Source of the DNA: Dyadobacter luteus
Lineage (GTDB): Bacteria > Bacteroidota > Bacteroidia > Cytophagales > Spirosomataceae
Reading direction: 5' to 3'
Length of the DNA stretch: 64,000 nt
NCBI RefSeq assembly: GCF_003383615.1
Contig: NZ_QNUL01000023.1
Coordinates: forward strand, 40,613 to 104,612
In this document: piece by piece, positions 28,405 through 37,535 of the stretch
Numbering within the stretch: position 1 is the stretch's first letter
Layout: the number at the start of each line of letters is the position of its first letter
Notes under the pieces: model-generated
What the model was told of the DNA's origin: nothing
The model's input: the letters and a program-made list of their open reading frames with translations, nothing else
Database searches by the model: none
Made by a program: the position numbers and the translations under genes

Positions 28405-28452
28405 CAAAAAAGAAGGGTGATGCCACAGTTTGAGCATCACCCATTCTTTTTT
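28405..28452 (+). terminator. terminator of the SusC/SusD operon
   Basis: AGAAGGGTGATGC pairs with GCATCACCCATTCT around an 11-nt loop, with an A-run before and TTTTTT after. It lies between the SusD gene and the convergent efflux operon. Confidence 0.85.
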
Positions 28453-28480
28453 ACAGGGGTACTAAATTATCATAGGTTAA

Positions 28481-29914
28481 TTAATTCCAGCCTCCACCCA
28501 GCGCACGGTAGACATTCACCATTGCATTCATTTGCTGCATTCTGGTTTCTACCAATTCGAATTTAGTTTCGAGTGCTTCGCGTTGGGTCAGTAACACTTC
28601 CATATAATCTGCCCGGGCCGACATAAAAAGTCTGTTTGAGATTGCAGTCGATTGATTCAGTGTTTCCACCTCTCTCTTTTTCAGATCATAGCTTTTTTCA
28701 AGGTTATCAATATTGGAAAGCTGATTGCTCACTTCAATATAACCGTTCAGAATCGTGCGCTCATAATTGTAAACGGCCTGAATCTGCTTCGCATTTGCGT
28801 TGAAGTAAGTAGCTCTGATCGCATTTTTATTGATCAAAGGGCCTACCATATCACCAATGAGTGATCCCATCAACGATTCGGGTAACTTCACAAGGTAAGC
28901 CGGGTTGAATGCACGCAGACCGATGCTCGCCGAAATACCCAAAGAAGGATAAAACGCAGCGCGCGCAACCTGTATGTCCAGCTTTGCAGCAGAAAGGTCG
29001 AGTTCGGCTTGTCTGATATCCGGGCGATTGGCCAGCAGTTGAGCTGGCAAACCTGCTTTCATGACATCAGGTACAAGTGTTTCGTAATTCTGCGTGCTAC
29101 GGGCTACATGCTGCGGAAATCTGCCGACCAGAAAGTTGATGCGGTTTTCAGCTTCAACGATTTTTTGCTGAATTCCATACTGCATATTCTGAGTCTTCAA
29201 CACCTGTGCTTCGAAACGCTTCACGGCCAGCTCCGTAACACGCGTGGCATCTTTCTCCAATCTTACGATCCGCAAGGCATTGCTTTGTATTTCAATGTTC
29301 TGCTGAACGATACTTAATTGATTATCCAAAGCAAGCAGCTCATAATAGGAATTCGCAATTTCCGCAGCCAGGTTTGTCATCATAAAGTTCTTTCCCTCCA
29401 TGGATGATAGATAACGTTGTACGGCAGATTTTTTCGCATTACGCAATTTGTGCCAGATATCGACTTCCCACCGTGCGTAAGCTCCGATCTGTGCATCCGG
29501 AAGCGGTTCCGGCGTTTCTCTGCCCGGCTTGATATCCGTTGTGGCCTCACTTGCACCAATGTTGGTGTAACGGGCGGCTTTTTCTACACCCAGTCCACCT
29601 TTCAAACCCACAAATGGCAGGTATTCCCCTTTGCGTGCGCTGATCTCGTTTTTGGAAATCTCTATTTCCTGCATGGTTATGTTCAGCTCCTGGTTATTGC
29701 TGAATGCTGAATCAATCAATGCATTCAGATTAGGATCTGAGAAGAATGTTTTCCAGCTAATTTTACCAGAATTGGTCGAGTCAAGAGAACTGCTGAATTG
29801 AGCCGGAACACTCTTGTTCTCATCTTTTTGTACTGCAACCGGCACATGGCAGGCGGTGTAGGCAAGGCTCATGAATACGAGCCCTACCCAGTTTATGATT
29901 CTTTTATTTTGCAT
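28481..29914 (-). CDS. outer membrane efflux lipoprotein (NodT/OprM-type, TolC superfamily)
   Basis: 477 residues from the ATG at 29914. The lipobox MSLAYTACHVP marks an acylated outer-membrane channel. Two OEP repeats are visible (about 60-270 and 275-470), with the repeated helical pattern NSYYELLALDNQLSIVQQNI and ANRPDIRQAELDLSAAKLDI. The frame extends upstream to 29956, but the lipoprotein signal starts at 29914. Its start overlaps the end of the RND gene by 11 bp, so translation is coupled. It completes the tripartite pump as the exit duct. Confidence 0.92.
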   Translation of the reverse strand: MQNKRIINWVGLVFMSLAYTACHVPVAVQKDENKSVPAQFSSSLDSTNSGKISWKTFFSDPNLNALIDSAFSNNQELNITMQEIEISKNEISARKGEYLPFVGLKGGLGVEKAARYTNIGASEATTDIKPGRETPEPLPDAQIGAYARWEVDIWHKLRNAKKSAVQRYLSSMEGKNFMMTNLAAEIANSYYELLALDNQLSIVQQNIEIQSNALRIVRLEKDATRVTELAVKRFEAQVLKTQNMQYGIQQKIVEAENRINFLVGRFPQHVARSTQNYETLVPDVMKAGLPAQLLANRPDIRQAELDLSAAKLDIQVARAAFYPSLGISASIGLRAFNPAYLVKLPESLMGSLIGDMVGPLINKNAIRATYFNANAKQIQAVYNYERTILNGYIEVSNQLSNIDNLEKSYDLKKREVETLNQSTAISNRLFMSARADYMEVLLTQREALETKFELVETRMQQMNAMVNVYRALGGGWN

Positions 29915-32900
29915 GATCCTGGTTTTCGTCTGTTTGAGGGAAAGTGTCAATGGCATGTACGAGCTCTTCTGTCAGTGAGCCATCTTCCTCATCTCTGATT
30001 AATTTGCGACCATCGGCGAGCTTCGCGAATATGAAATACAAGCCCGGTATGATAATTACCCCGAAAATGGTCCCGAAGAGCATACCTCCTAACGCCGATG
30101 CTCCGATTGTGCGGTTACCGATAGCACCTGCACCTGTTGCGATAATCAACGGAATAAGACCTGCTACAAAGGCGAACGAGGTCATCAGAATAGGACGGAA
30201 ACGCACTTTCGCACCTTCAATCGCTGCATCCAGAATGGTCATACCCTCATGCCGCTTCTGAACGGCAAACTCGACAATCAGTACGGCGTTTTTACCGAGC
30301 AAACCAATGAGCATGATCAGACCGATCTGTGCATAAATGTTATTTTCAAGACCCATCACTTTCAGCATAAAGAAAGAACCGAATACGCCAACAGGTAGTG
30401 AGAAAACAACGGCAAGGGGAATGATGAAACTTTCATATTGCGCTGCAAGTACAAAGTATACGAATGTGAGTACGATCATAAAAACGACAAGTGCCTCATT
30501 ACCCCGGCTTGCTTCGTCGTAAGATAAACCCTCGAATGCAATGTCATATCCTTTGGGCAACGTCTTAGCCGAAACTTCGCGAATTGCCTGAATGGCATCA
30601 GCTGTTGTATATCCTTTGGCAGGAAGTCCCTGGATCGCCGCTGAATTATACAGGTTAAAACGGGTAATCTCGTTAGGACCCTGACCTTTCTTCAGTTTCA
30701 TGAAAGCTGAATAAGGTACCATTTCGCCTGCTTCATTTTTAACAAACAGGTTCAGCAGATCGGAAGGAAGTCTTCTGAACTTCGGATCGGATTGTACGTA
30801 CACTTTAAAGAACTGATTAAACTTGATAAAACCCTGCTCGTAGGTACTACCGATCATGATGTTGAGGTTATCCATCGCCTTACCGATTGACACGCCTTTC
30901 TGCATGGCCAGTTTATTGTCAATCTCCAGTTCGTACTGAGGATAGTTGGCAGCAAAGAAGGTAAACAGACCGGTCAGCTCTTTGCGTTTACCAAGGTTCT
31001 CTAAAAACTCCTTGTTCACTTTGTCAAACTCACTGTAGTCAGTATTGGTGTTTTTATCAAGCAAACGCATGGAGAAACCACCCGATGTACCAAAACCTGG
31101 AATTGCCGGCGGTTCAAAAAATTCAACAACCGCGCCCAGTCCTTTCGATTTTTCTTCCAGTTCTTCCATGATCTCTTTCACGTTGTGATCACGCTCCGAC
31201 CATGGTTTCAGGTTGATAAGACAGGTACCTGCGTTGGATCCACGACCTTCCGTCATGATCTCGTAACCTGCAAGTGACGATACCGACTCAATGCCCGGTA
31301 CTTCTTCGCATATCTTCTGAAGACGTTGCGATACTTCATTTGTCTTTTCAAGCGTCGATCCCGGAGGCGTTTGTACAATCGCATAAATCGTACTTTGATC
31401 CTCATTTGGAATAAAACCTGATGGAAGTATCTGGTTTTCGTAAGCAATACCCAGACAGAAAACGCCAAGAATAATGAAAGTCAACACACGACGACTTACG
31501 ATCTTTTTCAACAGATTCACATATCTGCCAGTCAGTTTATCAAATCCACGGTTGAAGCTATCCAATGCCTTTGTAAGCAGGTTCTTCTTCTTCGCATGTC
31601 CGTGATGGTTTTTCAGCAACATCGCACACAATACCGGTGTCAGCGTAAGGGCAATCAAGGCAGAAATCACAATTGAACTTGCCATGGTAATCGAGAACTG
31701 GCGATAGAACGTACCAACAGGTCCTGACATGAATGAAATGGGCAGGAATACCGAAACCATAACCATGGTGATCGCAATAATAGCACCGCTGATTTCTCCG
31801 AGTACTTTTCTTACAGCATTGAACGGCGATAGGTGAGGCTCTTCTTCCATCTTGGCATGGACGGCCTCGACGACGACAATGGCATCATCAACCACAATAC
31901 CAATAGCTAATACAAGTGCGAAAAGAGTGATCAGGTTAATGGATAGCCCGAATGCCTGTATCACAAAGAACGCTCCGATCAACGAAACCGGCACGGCCAG
32001 AATCGGGATCAAAGTAGAACGCCAGTCACCAAGGAAAATGAATACAACAATAGCTACCAGGATAAAGGCGTCACGAAGCGTGTGAATTACCTGCTCAATA
32101 GATGCATCAAGAAACTGCGATACGTCATAACTTATCTTGTAATCCATTCCCTGAGGGAAAGAACCTTTCATTACTTCCAGCTTCGCTTTCACCTCTTCGA
32201 TTACATCACTTGCATTACTGCCAAAATTCTGGCGAAGTACGATCGCGGCAGACGGGTGACCATCCAGGTTAGAGTAAATATCGAAGAACTCACTACCCAA
32301 TTCCACGGTCGCTATGTCTTTCAAATGAATACTTTCTCCTTCTTTATTGGCGCGAATGATAATATCCTCGTATTCCTTCGGTTCGCTGTAGCGCCCTTTA
32401 TAGGTAAGTACGTATTCCAGAGACTGGGCCGCAATACCAGAGCTTTGTCCCAGTCGGCCGGGGCGTCCGATAATACTTTGCTCGCCCAGCGCTTTCATTA
32501 CTTCCTCAGTAGAAATACTGTAAGCACGCATACGATCCGGATTCAGCCATACACGCATCGCGTACCGACGGCTACCAAGGATCTGTGCTCTTGCAACCCC
32601 TTTTGTCCGCTGGATCTCGGGGATCATGTTCACCGTTGCATAGTTGAAAAGGAACTTCTCGTCAATACTTTTTTCTTTCGAATAAAGGTTAACGTACATC
32701 AACATACTAGGCTGAATAGGTGTGATAATCACCCCTTCACGTTGTACCAGTTCAGGTAGCAAAGGCATCACCTGGTCAACCCTTGTTTTTACACGAATCA
32801 CCGCATCGTTAGGGTCAGTTCCGGGCTCAAAAATAATCCGAAGCGTCGCTTCCCCTGCGCTGGTTGCGTCCGTTGCGATGTACCGCATGTCCTGCACCCC

Positions 32901-33110
32901 GTTAATAGCCTGTTCAAGTGTAATCAATGTTGATTTTACCAATACATCAGCACTGGCTCCGGGGTAGGCAATAAAGATATTGACCGTGGTCGGAGCAATG
33001 TCGGGAAATTGGGAAATAGGTAGTTTCTTGATCGCCAATACTCCTACAAAGACTATCATAATCGAAATTACGATAGCGAATACAGGGCGTCTTATGAATT
33101 TATTAAACAT
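29904..33110 (-). CDS. RND efflux pump inner-membrane transporter, HAE1 (AcrB-like) family
   Basis: 1068 residues with the 12-helix RND layout. N-terminus FIRRPVFAIVISIMIVFVGV, proton-relay helix with two aspartates in GIVVDDAIVVVEAVHAKME, porter segments DATSAGEATLRIIFEPGTD, and late helices YESFIIPLAVVFSLPVGVFG and LIGLLGKNAVLIVEFA. The family pumps amphiphilic drugs, dyes and detergents in exchange for protons. The residues used by heavy-metal (CusA-type) pumps are not evident, so a drug-type pump is favoured. It lies between the adaptor (23-bp gap) and the overlapping outer-membrane channel gene. Confidence 0.95.
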   Translation of the reverse strand: MFNKFIRRPVFAIVISIMIVFVGVLAIKKLPISQFPDIAPTTVNIFIAYPGASADVLVKSTLITLEQAINGVQDMRYIATDATSAGEATLRIIFEPGTDPNDAVIRVKTRVDQVMPLLPELVQREGVIITPIQPSMLMYVNLYSKEKSIDEKFLFNYATVNMIPEIQRTKGVARAQILGSRRYAMRVWLNPDRMRAYSISTEEVMKALGEQSIIGRPGRLGQSSGIAAQSLEYVLTYKGRYSEPKEYEDIIIRANKEGESIHLKDIATVELGSEFFDIYSNLDGHPSAAIVLRQNFGSNASDVIEEVKAKLEVMKGSFPQGMDYKISYDVSQFLDASIEQVIHTLRDAFILVAIVVFIFLGDWRSTLIPILAVPVSLIGAFFVIQAFGLSINLITLFALVLAIGIVVDDAIVVVEAVHAKMEEEPHLSPFNAVRKVLGEISGAIIAITMVMVSVFLPISFMSGPVGTFYRQFSITMASSIVISALIALTLTPVLCAMLLKNHHGHAKKKNLLTKALDSFNRGFDKLTGRYVNLLKKIVSRRVLTFIILGVFCLGIAYENQILPSGFIPNEDQSTIYAIVQTPPGSTLEKTNEVSQRLQKICEEVPGIESVSSLAGYEIMTEGRGSNAGTCLINLKPWSERDHNVKEIMEELEEKSKGLGAVVEFFEPPAIPGFGTSGGFSMRLLDKNTNTDYSEFDKVNKEFLENLGKRKELTGLFTFFAANYPQYELEIDNKLAMQKGVSIGKAMDNLNIMIGSTYEQGFIKFNQFFKVYVQSDPKFRRLPSDLLNLFVKNEAGEMVPYSAFMKLKKGQGPNEITRFNLYNSAAIQGLPAKGYTTADAIQAIREVSAKTLPKGYDIAFEGLSYDEASRGNEALVVFMIVLTFVYFVLAAQYESFIIPLAVVFSLPVGVFGSFFMLKVMGLENNIYAQIGLIMLIGLLGKNAVLIVEFAVQKRHEGMTILDAAIEGAKVRFRPILMTSFAFVAGLIPLIIATGAGAIGNRTIGASALGGMLFGTIFGVIIIPGLYFIFAKLADGRKLIRDEEDGSLTEELVHAIDTFPQTDENQDHAK

Positions 33111-33133
33111 GTCTTTTCGTTTGGGATGACCGC

Positions 33134-34219
33134 CTATTCAGCGTACAGATTTAAATGAGATATCACCGAATCAGGCTGCATAAACTTGTACTGAATTTTG
33201 TCGTTTTCATGCACCTGACGCAGGCCTTCCAGCAGGATTTTATCATCCTTCTTCAGACCACCGGATACTACAAAAATGTGAGGAAGCTCAGCGGAGATGG
33301 TGATTTCTCTGGAACGGATTACATTGTCCTTGTCAACGATATAGACATACTTTTTATCCAGAACCTCAAACGTAGCTTTCTGAGGAATCATCAGCGCATT
33401 TTTCAATTCTTCCTTAATTTGAACATTACCAGTTTCACCATGTCTCAGCAATCTTTTCGGATTAGGGAAGGTTGCTCTGAAAGCGATGTTACCTGTTTCA
33501 TTATTGAAGTCGGCTTCGATGGTTTGCACTACACCCGGGTGATCGAAAAGTTGCTGGTTAGCCATTTCCAGTTGTACTTTCAACGGATCTTTACCGCTCT
33601 CTCTGGTTTTGTAATTGAGGTATTCGGCTTCCGGCACATTGAAATAAACCCACATTTGGCTGTTGTCTGAAAGGGTTGTGAGCAAATCCCCTTCATCTAC
33701 AAGACTACCCAGCCGCACCTGAAAATGATCCATGATGCCGTCAAACGGAGCACGTATTTCCGTAAAGCCCAAGTGTGTTTGCGCAAGTCTCAATTCTGCT
33801 TTGGCTTTATCGAATTTCGCACGAGCAAGTGCCAGCTCATTTTTAGACACCACATTGCTGTCAGCAAGTGACTTCGTGTTTTTAAATTCAATTTCAGCGA
33901 AGTTTGCTTCAGCCTGTGCTTTCTGAGTCTCAGCCTGATAAATCAAAGGCATGATCTGGAACATCAGTTGTCCTTTTTTAACAGCCTGTCCTTCATCGAC
34001 GTATATCTTCTGAAGATAACCTCTTTCAAGAGCGCGAAGCTCAATATGGTTGATAGATTTGATCTGGCTTACATACTCCTTGGTTACCAATGTATCTCGT
34101 TCTAAGGGACTTGTAACAAGGTATTGTGTGTGTTCTTCTTCCTTTTCTTCTTTTTTGGAGTCGCAGCTTGTCTGGAAAAACAAGGCACACAGACTCAGGC
34201 ACATGATAAGCTTATTCAT
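33134..34219 (-). CDS. RND efflux periplasmic adaptor (membrane fusion) lipoprotein
   Basis: 361 residues. Lipobox CALFFQTSCDSKKE, then a Glu-rich linker, a barrel-sandwich hybrid (IELRALERGYLQKIYVDEGQAVKKGQ in two halves, TEIRAPFDGIMDHFQVRLGSLVDEGD), an intervening coiled-coil hairpin (AEANFAEIEFKNTKSLAD, LALARAKFDKAKAELRLAQ) and beta-barrel plus membrane-proximal domains (NAQ-like PNPKRLLRHGETGNVQI). First gene of the adaptor/pump/channel operon. No TetR-type repressor is adjacent. Confidence 0.92.
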   Translation of the reverse strand: MNKLIMCLSLCALFFQTSCDSKKEEKEEEHTQYLVTSPLERDTLVTKEYVSQIKSINHIELRALERGYLQKIYVDEGQAVKKGQLMFQIMPLIYQAETQKAQAEANFAEIEFKNTKSLADSNVVSKNELALARAKFDKAKAELRLAQTHLGFTEIRAPFDGIMDHFQVRLGSLVDEGDLLTTLSDNSQMWVYFNVPEAEYLNYKTRESGKDPLKVQLEMANQQLFDHPGVVQTIEADFNNETGNIAFRATFPNPKRLLRHGETGNVQIKEELKNALMIPQKATFEVLDKKYVYIVDKDNVIRSREITISAELPHIFVVSGGLKKDDKILLEGLRQVHENDKIQYKFMQPDSVISHLNLYAE

Positions 34220-34338
34220 GATGATGGTGTTATATGAAATAGTGAAATTCGGATTGTAACTACATGTCGGTACCAGGGCATAGTTTAATGGAAAACCAGG
34301 CTGAACAGTGTAGATAAGATATAGTACGCCCTAAACTC

Positions 34339-34752
34339 TCAAATCCTCAAAACGCGGAGCAGGAGGTACAGAGAAGATTTTATATATACTGAAAGGTTAT
34401 CAGCAATGGTAAGAACAGGCAAACGAAGCAGGTAATGAGAAAGGCTTACTGTTGTCGAGGTAAAATAGTTGGTAGCGGCCTGAGCCTGCTTCTGAACTGA
34501 AGATTTGAAAACAGCTCTGAAATTTTCCTCAGTGATGTATTTAACACGGTCTCTGAATGCTTTTCCGGAGTGACCATGACCAATGATCAGATCGTTGCAT
34601 TCCAGATTCGGACCTACGCAGATGTTGGCAAAATAAAGAGAGGTATTTTCTTGTAGCTGCTGTTCCTCGGCATGGGCGCGGTGAATGCCCCATGCGGTCA
34701 GCAGGAGTATTACAACGTAGTGGAAATATTTTCTAAATGCCTTGGCCATCAA
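34339..34752 (-). CDS. hypothetical exported protein, 137 aa
   Basis: Signal peptide (YFHYVVILLLTAWGIHRAHA) and a basic mature part with two Cys (NICVGPNLECND) and a HGHSG patch. No family is recognised. It is 119 bp upstream of the adaptor gene in the same direction and could be the leading gene of the efflux transcript. The C-terminus (LYLLLRVLRI) is hydrophobic. The real start could be either of the two near-adjacent methionines (residues 1-2). Confidence 0.5.
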   Translation of the reverse strand: MMAKAFRKYFHYVVILLLTAWGIHRAHAEEQQLQENTSLYFANICVGPNLECNDLIIGHGHSGKAFRDRVKYITEENFRAVFKSSVQKQAQAATNYFTSTTVSLSHYLLRLPVLTIADNLSVYIKSSLYLLLRVLRI

Positions 34753-35064
34753 TCTGGGCTTGTTGGAGGAGTGAATTCCGGTACAAAAACAGTTATTTAC
34801 AGTTAATAGGGGGTTAAAACGGTGTTAAAAGGACATTAAAATATTGTAACCAGCACTGGATGTAAGGTATGAGGATAAGATAATATTGCAATAATTATAA
34901 AAATGGGTTGCGGAACAATTTGTTTTCTGATTTGACTGGTTGATTTTCGATAATTCAATTGCCACGGAATGCGAAGTAGGCTGTTATTGCTTGTTTTTGG
35001 TCAAATTATAGTATTTATCCGGAAGAAGGGGTCGGTACCTTTGTAACTCATAATCTATTGCAAA
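34753..35064. other. divergent intergenic region (312 bp)
   Basis: A+T-rich, no gene seen. A TACCTTTG box at 35036-35043, 21 bp before the GH105 start codon, is a good Bacteroidota -7 element; the -33 element is not clear. Confidence 0.45.
35036..35043 (+). promoter_or_regulatory. candidate -7 element of the GH105 gene
   Basis: TACCTTTG matches TAnnTTTG fully and lies 21 bp before the ATG. A TTG-type -33 box at the expected distance is not evident, so activation may need a regulator. Confidence 0.4.
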
Positions 35065-36192
35065 ATGACAAAGACCATTCATTCTCTTTTATTGCTGTTA
35101 TTCTTTGTGACAGCATCCAAAATTCAGGCTCAATCCCTACCTGCGGCAAGCGAGGTACTGGCCAGCGTCACGAAAGCCAACGATTACTGGCAGAAAAATA
35201 ATCCTGCTCAAAAACGGGCTTTCTGGGATCATGCGGCGTACCACACAGGCAATATGGAATTGTATGCACTTACCAAAAATGAGGCTTACCGTAAATATTC
35301 TGAAGACTGGGCTGTGCACAATGAGTGGAAAGGAGCCAAGTCAGATGATAAGTCAGCCTGGAAGTACAGCTATGGCGAAAAGGACGATTATGTTTTGTTT
35401 GGTGACTGGCAAATCTGCTTTCAGACCTATATCGATTTGTATAACCTGGAGAAAGATCCGCAGAAAATTGCCAGAGCCATTGAAGTAATGGAGTATCAGA
35501 TGAGCACGTCTGCGAATGATTACTGGTGGTGGGCCGATGGCTTGTATATGGTAATGCCGGTGATGACCAAATTGTACAAGGTTACCGGTAAGCAGATCTA
35601 TCTGGATAAACTTTATGAGTATTTTACTTACGCAAACAGTATCATGTATGATAGTGAGGCGAAGCTTTATTTCAGAGACGCCAAATACGTTTTCCCTAAG
35701 CATAAAAGTGCCAACGGGCAAAAAGATTTCTGGGCGCGGGGCGATGGCTGGGTGATTGCCGGTTTAGCGAAAGTGTTACAGGATCTTCCCAAGAACGACG
35801 CGCATCGTGCGGAGTACCTCGCGAAATACAAAGGAATGGCTGAGGCAGTTTTGAAATCTCAGCAGCCTGAAGGTTACTGGACGCGATCCATGTTGGACCC
35901 GCTACATGCTCCCGGATCTGAAACAAGCGGAACTGCGTTTTTTACGTATGGTATCATGTGGGGAATCAATAATGGAATTCTTAGTAAAAAAATATATTTG
36001 CCAGCTGTCAAGAAGAGTTGGAGTTACCTTTCAAAAGTGGCTCTGCAGGAGGACGGCAAACTGGGCTACGTTCAGCCAATAGGAGAGAAGGCAATTCCGG
36101 GGCAGGTTGTGAATGCGGAATCTACCGCTGACTTTGGTGTAGGAGCATTTCTGCTTGCGGGGAGTGAAGTGTATAGGTATTTGAAAAAATAA
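35065..36192 (+). CDS. glycoside hydrolase family 105 (unsaturated rhamnogalacturonyl hydrolase-like)
   Basis: 375 residues with signal peptide (SLLLLLFFVTASKIQAQ). The alpha/alpha-barrel motifs of GH88/GH105 are present: DHAAYHTGNMELYALT, the catalytic-Asp block WWWADGLYMVMPVMTKLY at about 148-166, FWARGDGWVIAGLAKVL, GYWTRSMLDP and GSETSGTAFFTYGI. These enzymes add water to the unsaturated uronic acid left by polysaccharide lyases. It would work on products of a rhamnogalacturonan lyase such as the 11422 protein. The presence of a signal peptide contrasts with cytosolic Bacillus YteR and places it in the periplasm. Confidence 0.88.
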   Translation: MTKTIHSLLLLLFFVTASKIQAQSLPAASEVLASVTKANDYWQKNNPAQKRAFWDHAAYHTGNMELYALTKNEAYRKYSEDWAVHNEWKGAKSDDKSAWKYSYGEKDDYVLFGDWQICFQTYIDLYNLEKDPQKIARAIEVMEYQMSTSANDYWWWADGLYMVMPVMTKLYKVTGKQIYLDKLYEYFTYANSIMYDSEAKLYFRDAKYVFPKHKSANGQKDFWARGDGWVIAGLAKVLQDLPKNDAHRAEYLAKYKGMAEAVLKSQQPEGYWTRSMLDPLHAPGSETSGTAFFTYGIMWGINNGILSKKIYLPAVKKSWSYLSKVALQEDGKLGYVQPIGEKAIPGQVVNAESTADFGVGAFLLAGSEVYRYLKK

Positions 36193-36203
36193 GAAAAGGT
36201 ATT

Positions 36204-36230
36204 AGCTGGCGGTACACATTATCGCCAGCC
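36204..36230. terminator. hairpin between GH105 and the convergent gene
   Basis: GCTGGCG (36205-36211) and CGCCAGC (36223-36229) pair over an 11-nt loop; the stem includes the stop codon of the minus-strand gene. In the minus direction it is followed by TTTTCTTATTTTTTC. Confidence 0.5.
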
Positions 36231-36770
36231 AATACCAGCTGATGCTCCGGCCCAAAATTGAATGTCTGGGGTTAATAACGGTGTTGCCCTGATTTTAAAA
36301 GTATAAATCCATTTAGGGCTTACATAATGGGTTCGCAAACCAATAATCCCCATCTGATGAAAATGATAACGCAAGCGATTCTTACCGGCATAGAAAGTTC
36401 TGGGATGGAAAGTAGACAGGGCTAATCCTGTTTCAAGATATAACTCAAATTTGTTATGATCAGGCGCTGGCCGACAAAGGTCGCGACGGTATCCGTTCAA
36501 GATCCGGTTGTAAGTAGTTGAAAAAGATGTGGAGAATGAATTTTCAAGTGTTGTGAAATCTGCAAGCCCTATCCCTGCCTGCATATTCAGAAAGCCATGC
36601 TCGCCATAGTACAAGGGCATCTCTGCAGAAACTGCCCCAGCGGGCGCTGTTCCGCCAGCGTCAATAGCAAATCCGGCTCTCATTCGTGTGAAACGAGGTT
36701 GAGCCTCTATCTCACAAAGCGGTTGAATAATAAGTACACAGAATACAAACAGGTGAAAATCGAATAGCAT
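36219..36770 (-). CDS. hypothetical exported protein, probable small outer-membrane beta-barrel
   Basis: 183 residues with a hydrophobic leader (LFVFCVLIIQPLCEIEAQ). The rest alternates polar and apolar residues in about eight strands (RMRAGFAIDAGG, GFLNMQAGIGLADF, KFELYLETGLALSTF, LRYHFHQMGIIGLRTHYV, FWAGASAGIGWR) and ends in an aromatic-plus-basic pair, like small outer-membrane barrels. No named family recognised. Convergent with GH105. Confidence 0.6.
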   Translation of the reverse strand: MLFDFHLFVFCVLIIQPLCEIEAQPRFTRMRAGFAIDAGGTAPAGAVSAEMPLYYGEHGFLNMQAGIGLADFTTLENSFSTSFSTTYNRILNGYRRDLCRPAPDHNKFELYLETGLALSTFHPRTFYAGKNRLRYHFHQMGIIGLRTHYVSPKWIYTFKIRATPLLTPDIQFWAGASAGIGWR

Positions 36771-36882
36771 AACATATGAGTAGAGGATGTATTATAGATA
36801 GATCGAAAGAGTTGCGCTTATATTGCTTCGTTTGATGCTTTTTACCTTCATTTTTTGCAGTTAACGTTAAGGTGGTTTCCAG

Positions 36883-36927
36883 AAAAAAACCGAAGTCTTG
36901 CATTGTAGGGCAGTGCTTCGGTTTTTT
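36883..36927 (-). terminator. terminator of the acidic-protein gene
   Basis: AAAAAAACCGAAG and CTTCGGTTTTTT pair over a 20-nt loop, about 32 bp past the stop at 36959. Confidence 0.8.
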
Positions 36928-36958
36928 GAAAAGATAGTAGCTGCTTGCTTGCTGCTGA

Positions 36959-37288
36959 TCAATCTCCCTGATTTTCCTCCTGACGTTCATGGTTGTCGCC
37001 GCCCAGACTATAATAATTATTTTCCTCGTCTTCACGACCAATCTTTTCATCCTCGTCGTCAAATTCCGAACCGGGAACATCCAGATCGTCGCCTACAGGA
37101 TCTGTAGCAAACGTTTTCTCATTCCATTCTTCTGCATCGACATCCAGGGGCTCTTTTGACCTGGTAATATCCTCAGGATCCACTTCCGATTCTATTAGTC
37201 CCTGACGAAACACGTCCTCATTAGCCGGATAATTTCCCGGGAGCTCGTCATCGTATTGTTCGTCGTCTATTTGATTGTTACTTGGCAT
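36959..37288 (-). CDS. conserved acidic hypothetical protein
   Basis: 109 residues, of which about 38 are Asp or Glu and only about seven Lys or Arg, so it is strongly acidic and probably disordered. The blocks YPANEDVFRQ, EVDPEDITRSKEP, DLDVPGSEFDDEDEKIG and EDEENNYYSLGGDNHE recur in short acidic proteins of many Bacteroidota that I have seen without an assigned function. No signal peptide. Single gene with its own terminator. Confidence 0.72.
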   Translation of the reverse strand: MPSNNQIDDEQYDDELPGNYPANEDVFRQGLIESEVDPEDITRSKEPLDVDAEEWNEKTFATDPVGDDLDVPGSEFDDEDEKIGREDEENNYYSLGGDNHERQEENQGD

Positions 37289-37535
37289 GATTTGTTATGT
37301 TTGGTGATTTTGATTCTGTTGACAGTATTATCGGTTGATGATTAAAAAAGCATTCCAGCATGGGGATCTTTCGGATTATGGATAACTTGAAAACTTCTTC
37401 GGAAATGAAACGTGAAACCGGCAGCAATCAGATTACATTCTAAAACTGCTTTTTTTAGAGTAAAAACGATATCCGGAATTCTTATTCTATCAATTAACCA
37501 TTCGGTTACAATTTTGCAGTAAAAGATATTTTAGC

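Noticed and set aside
32082..32759. 225-residue plus-strand ORF antisense to the RND pump
   Set aside because: Length is a by-product of the GC pattern of the conserved pump gene; no motif or signal.
28481..34219. Heavy-metal (Cus-type) efflux
   Set aside because: The pump looks like the HAE1 drug class; no Met-rich metal-binding adaptor or copper motif was seen.
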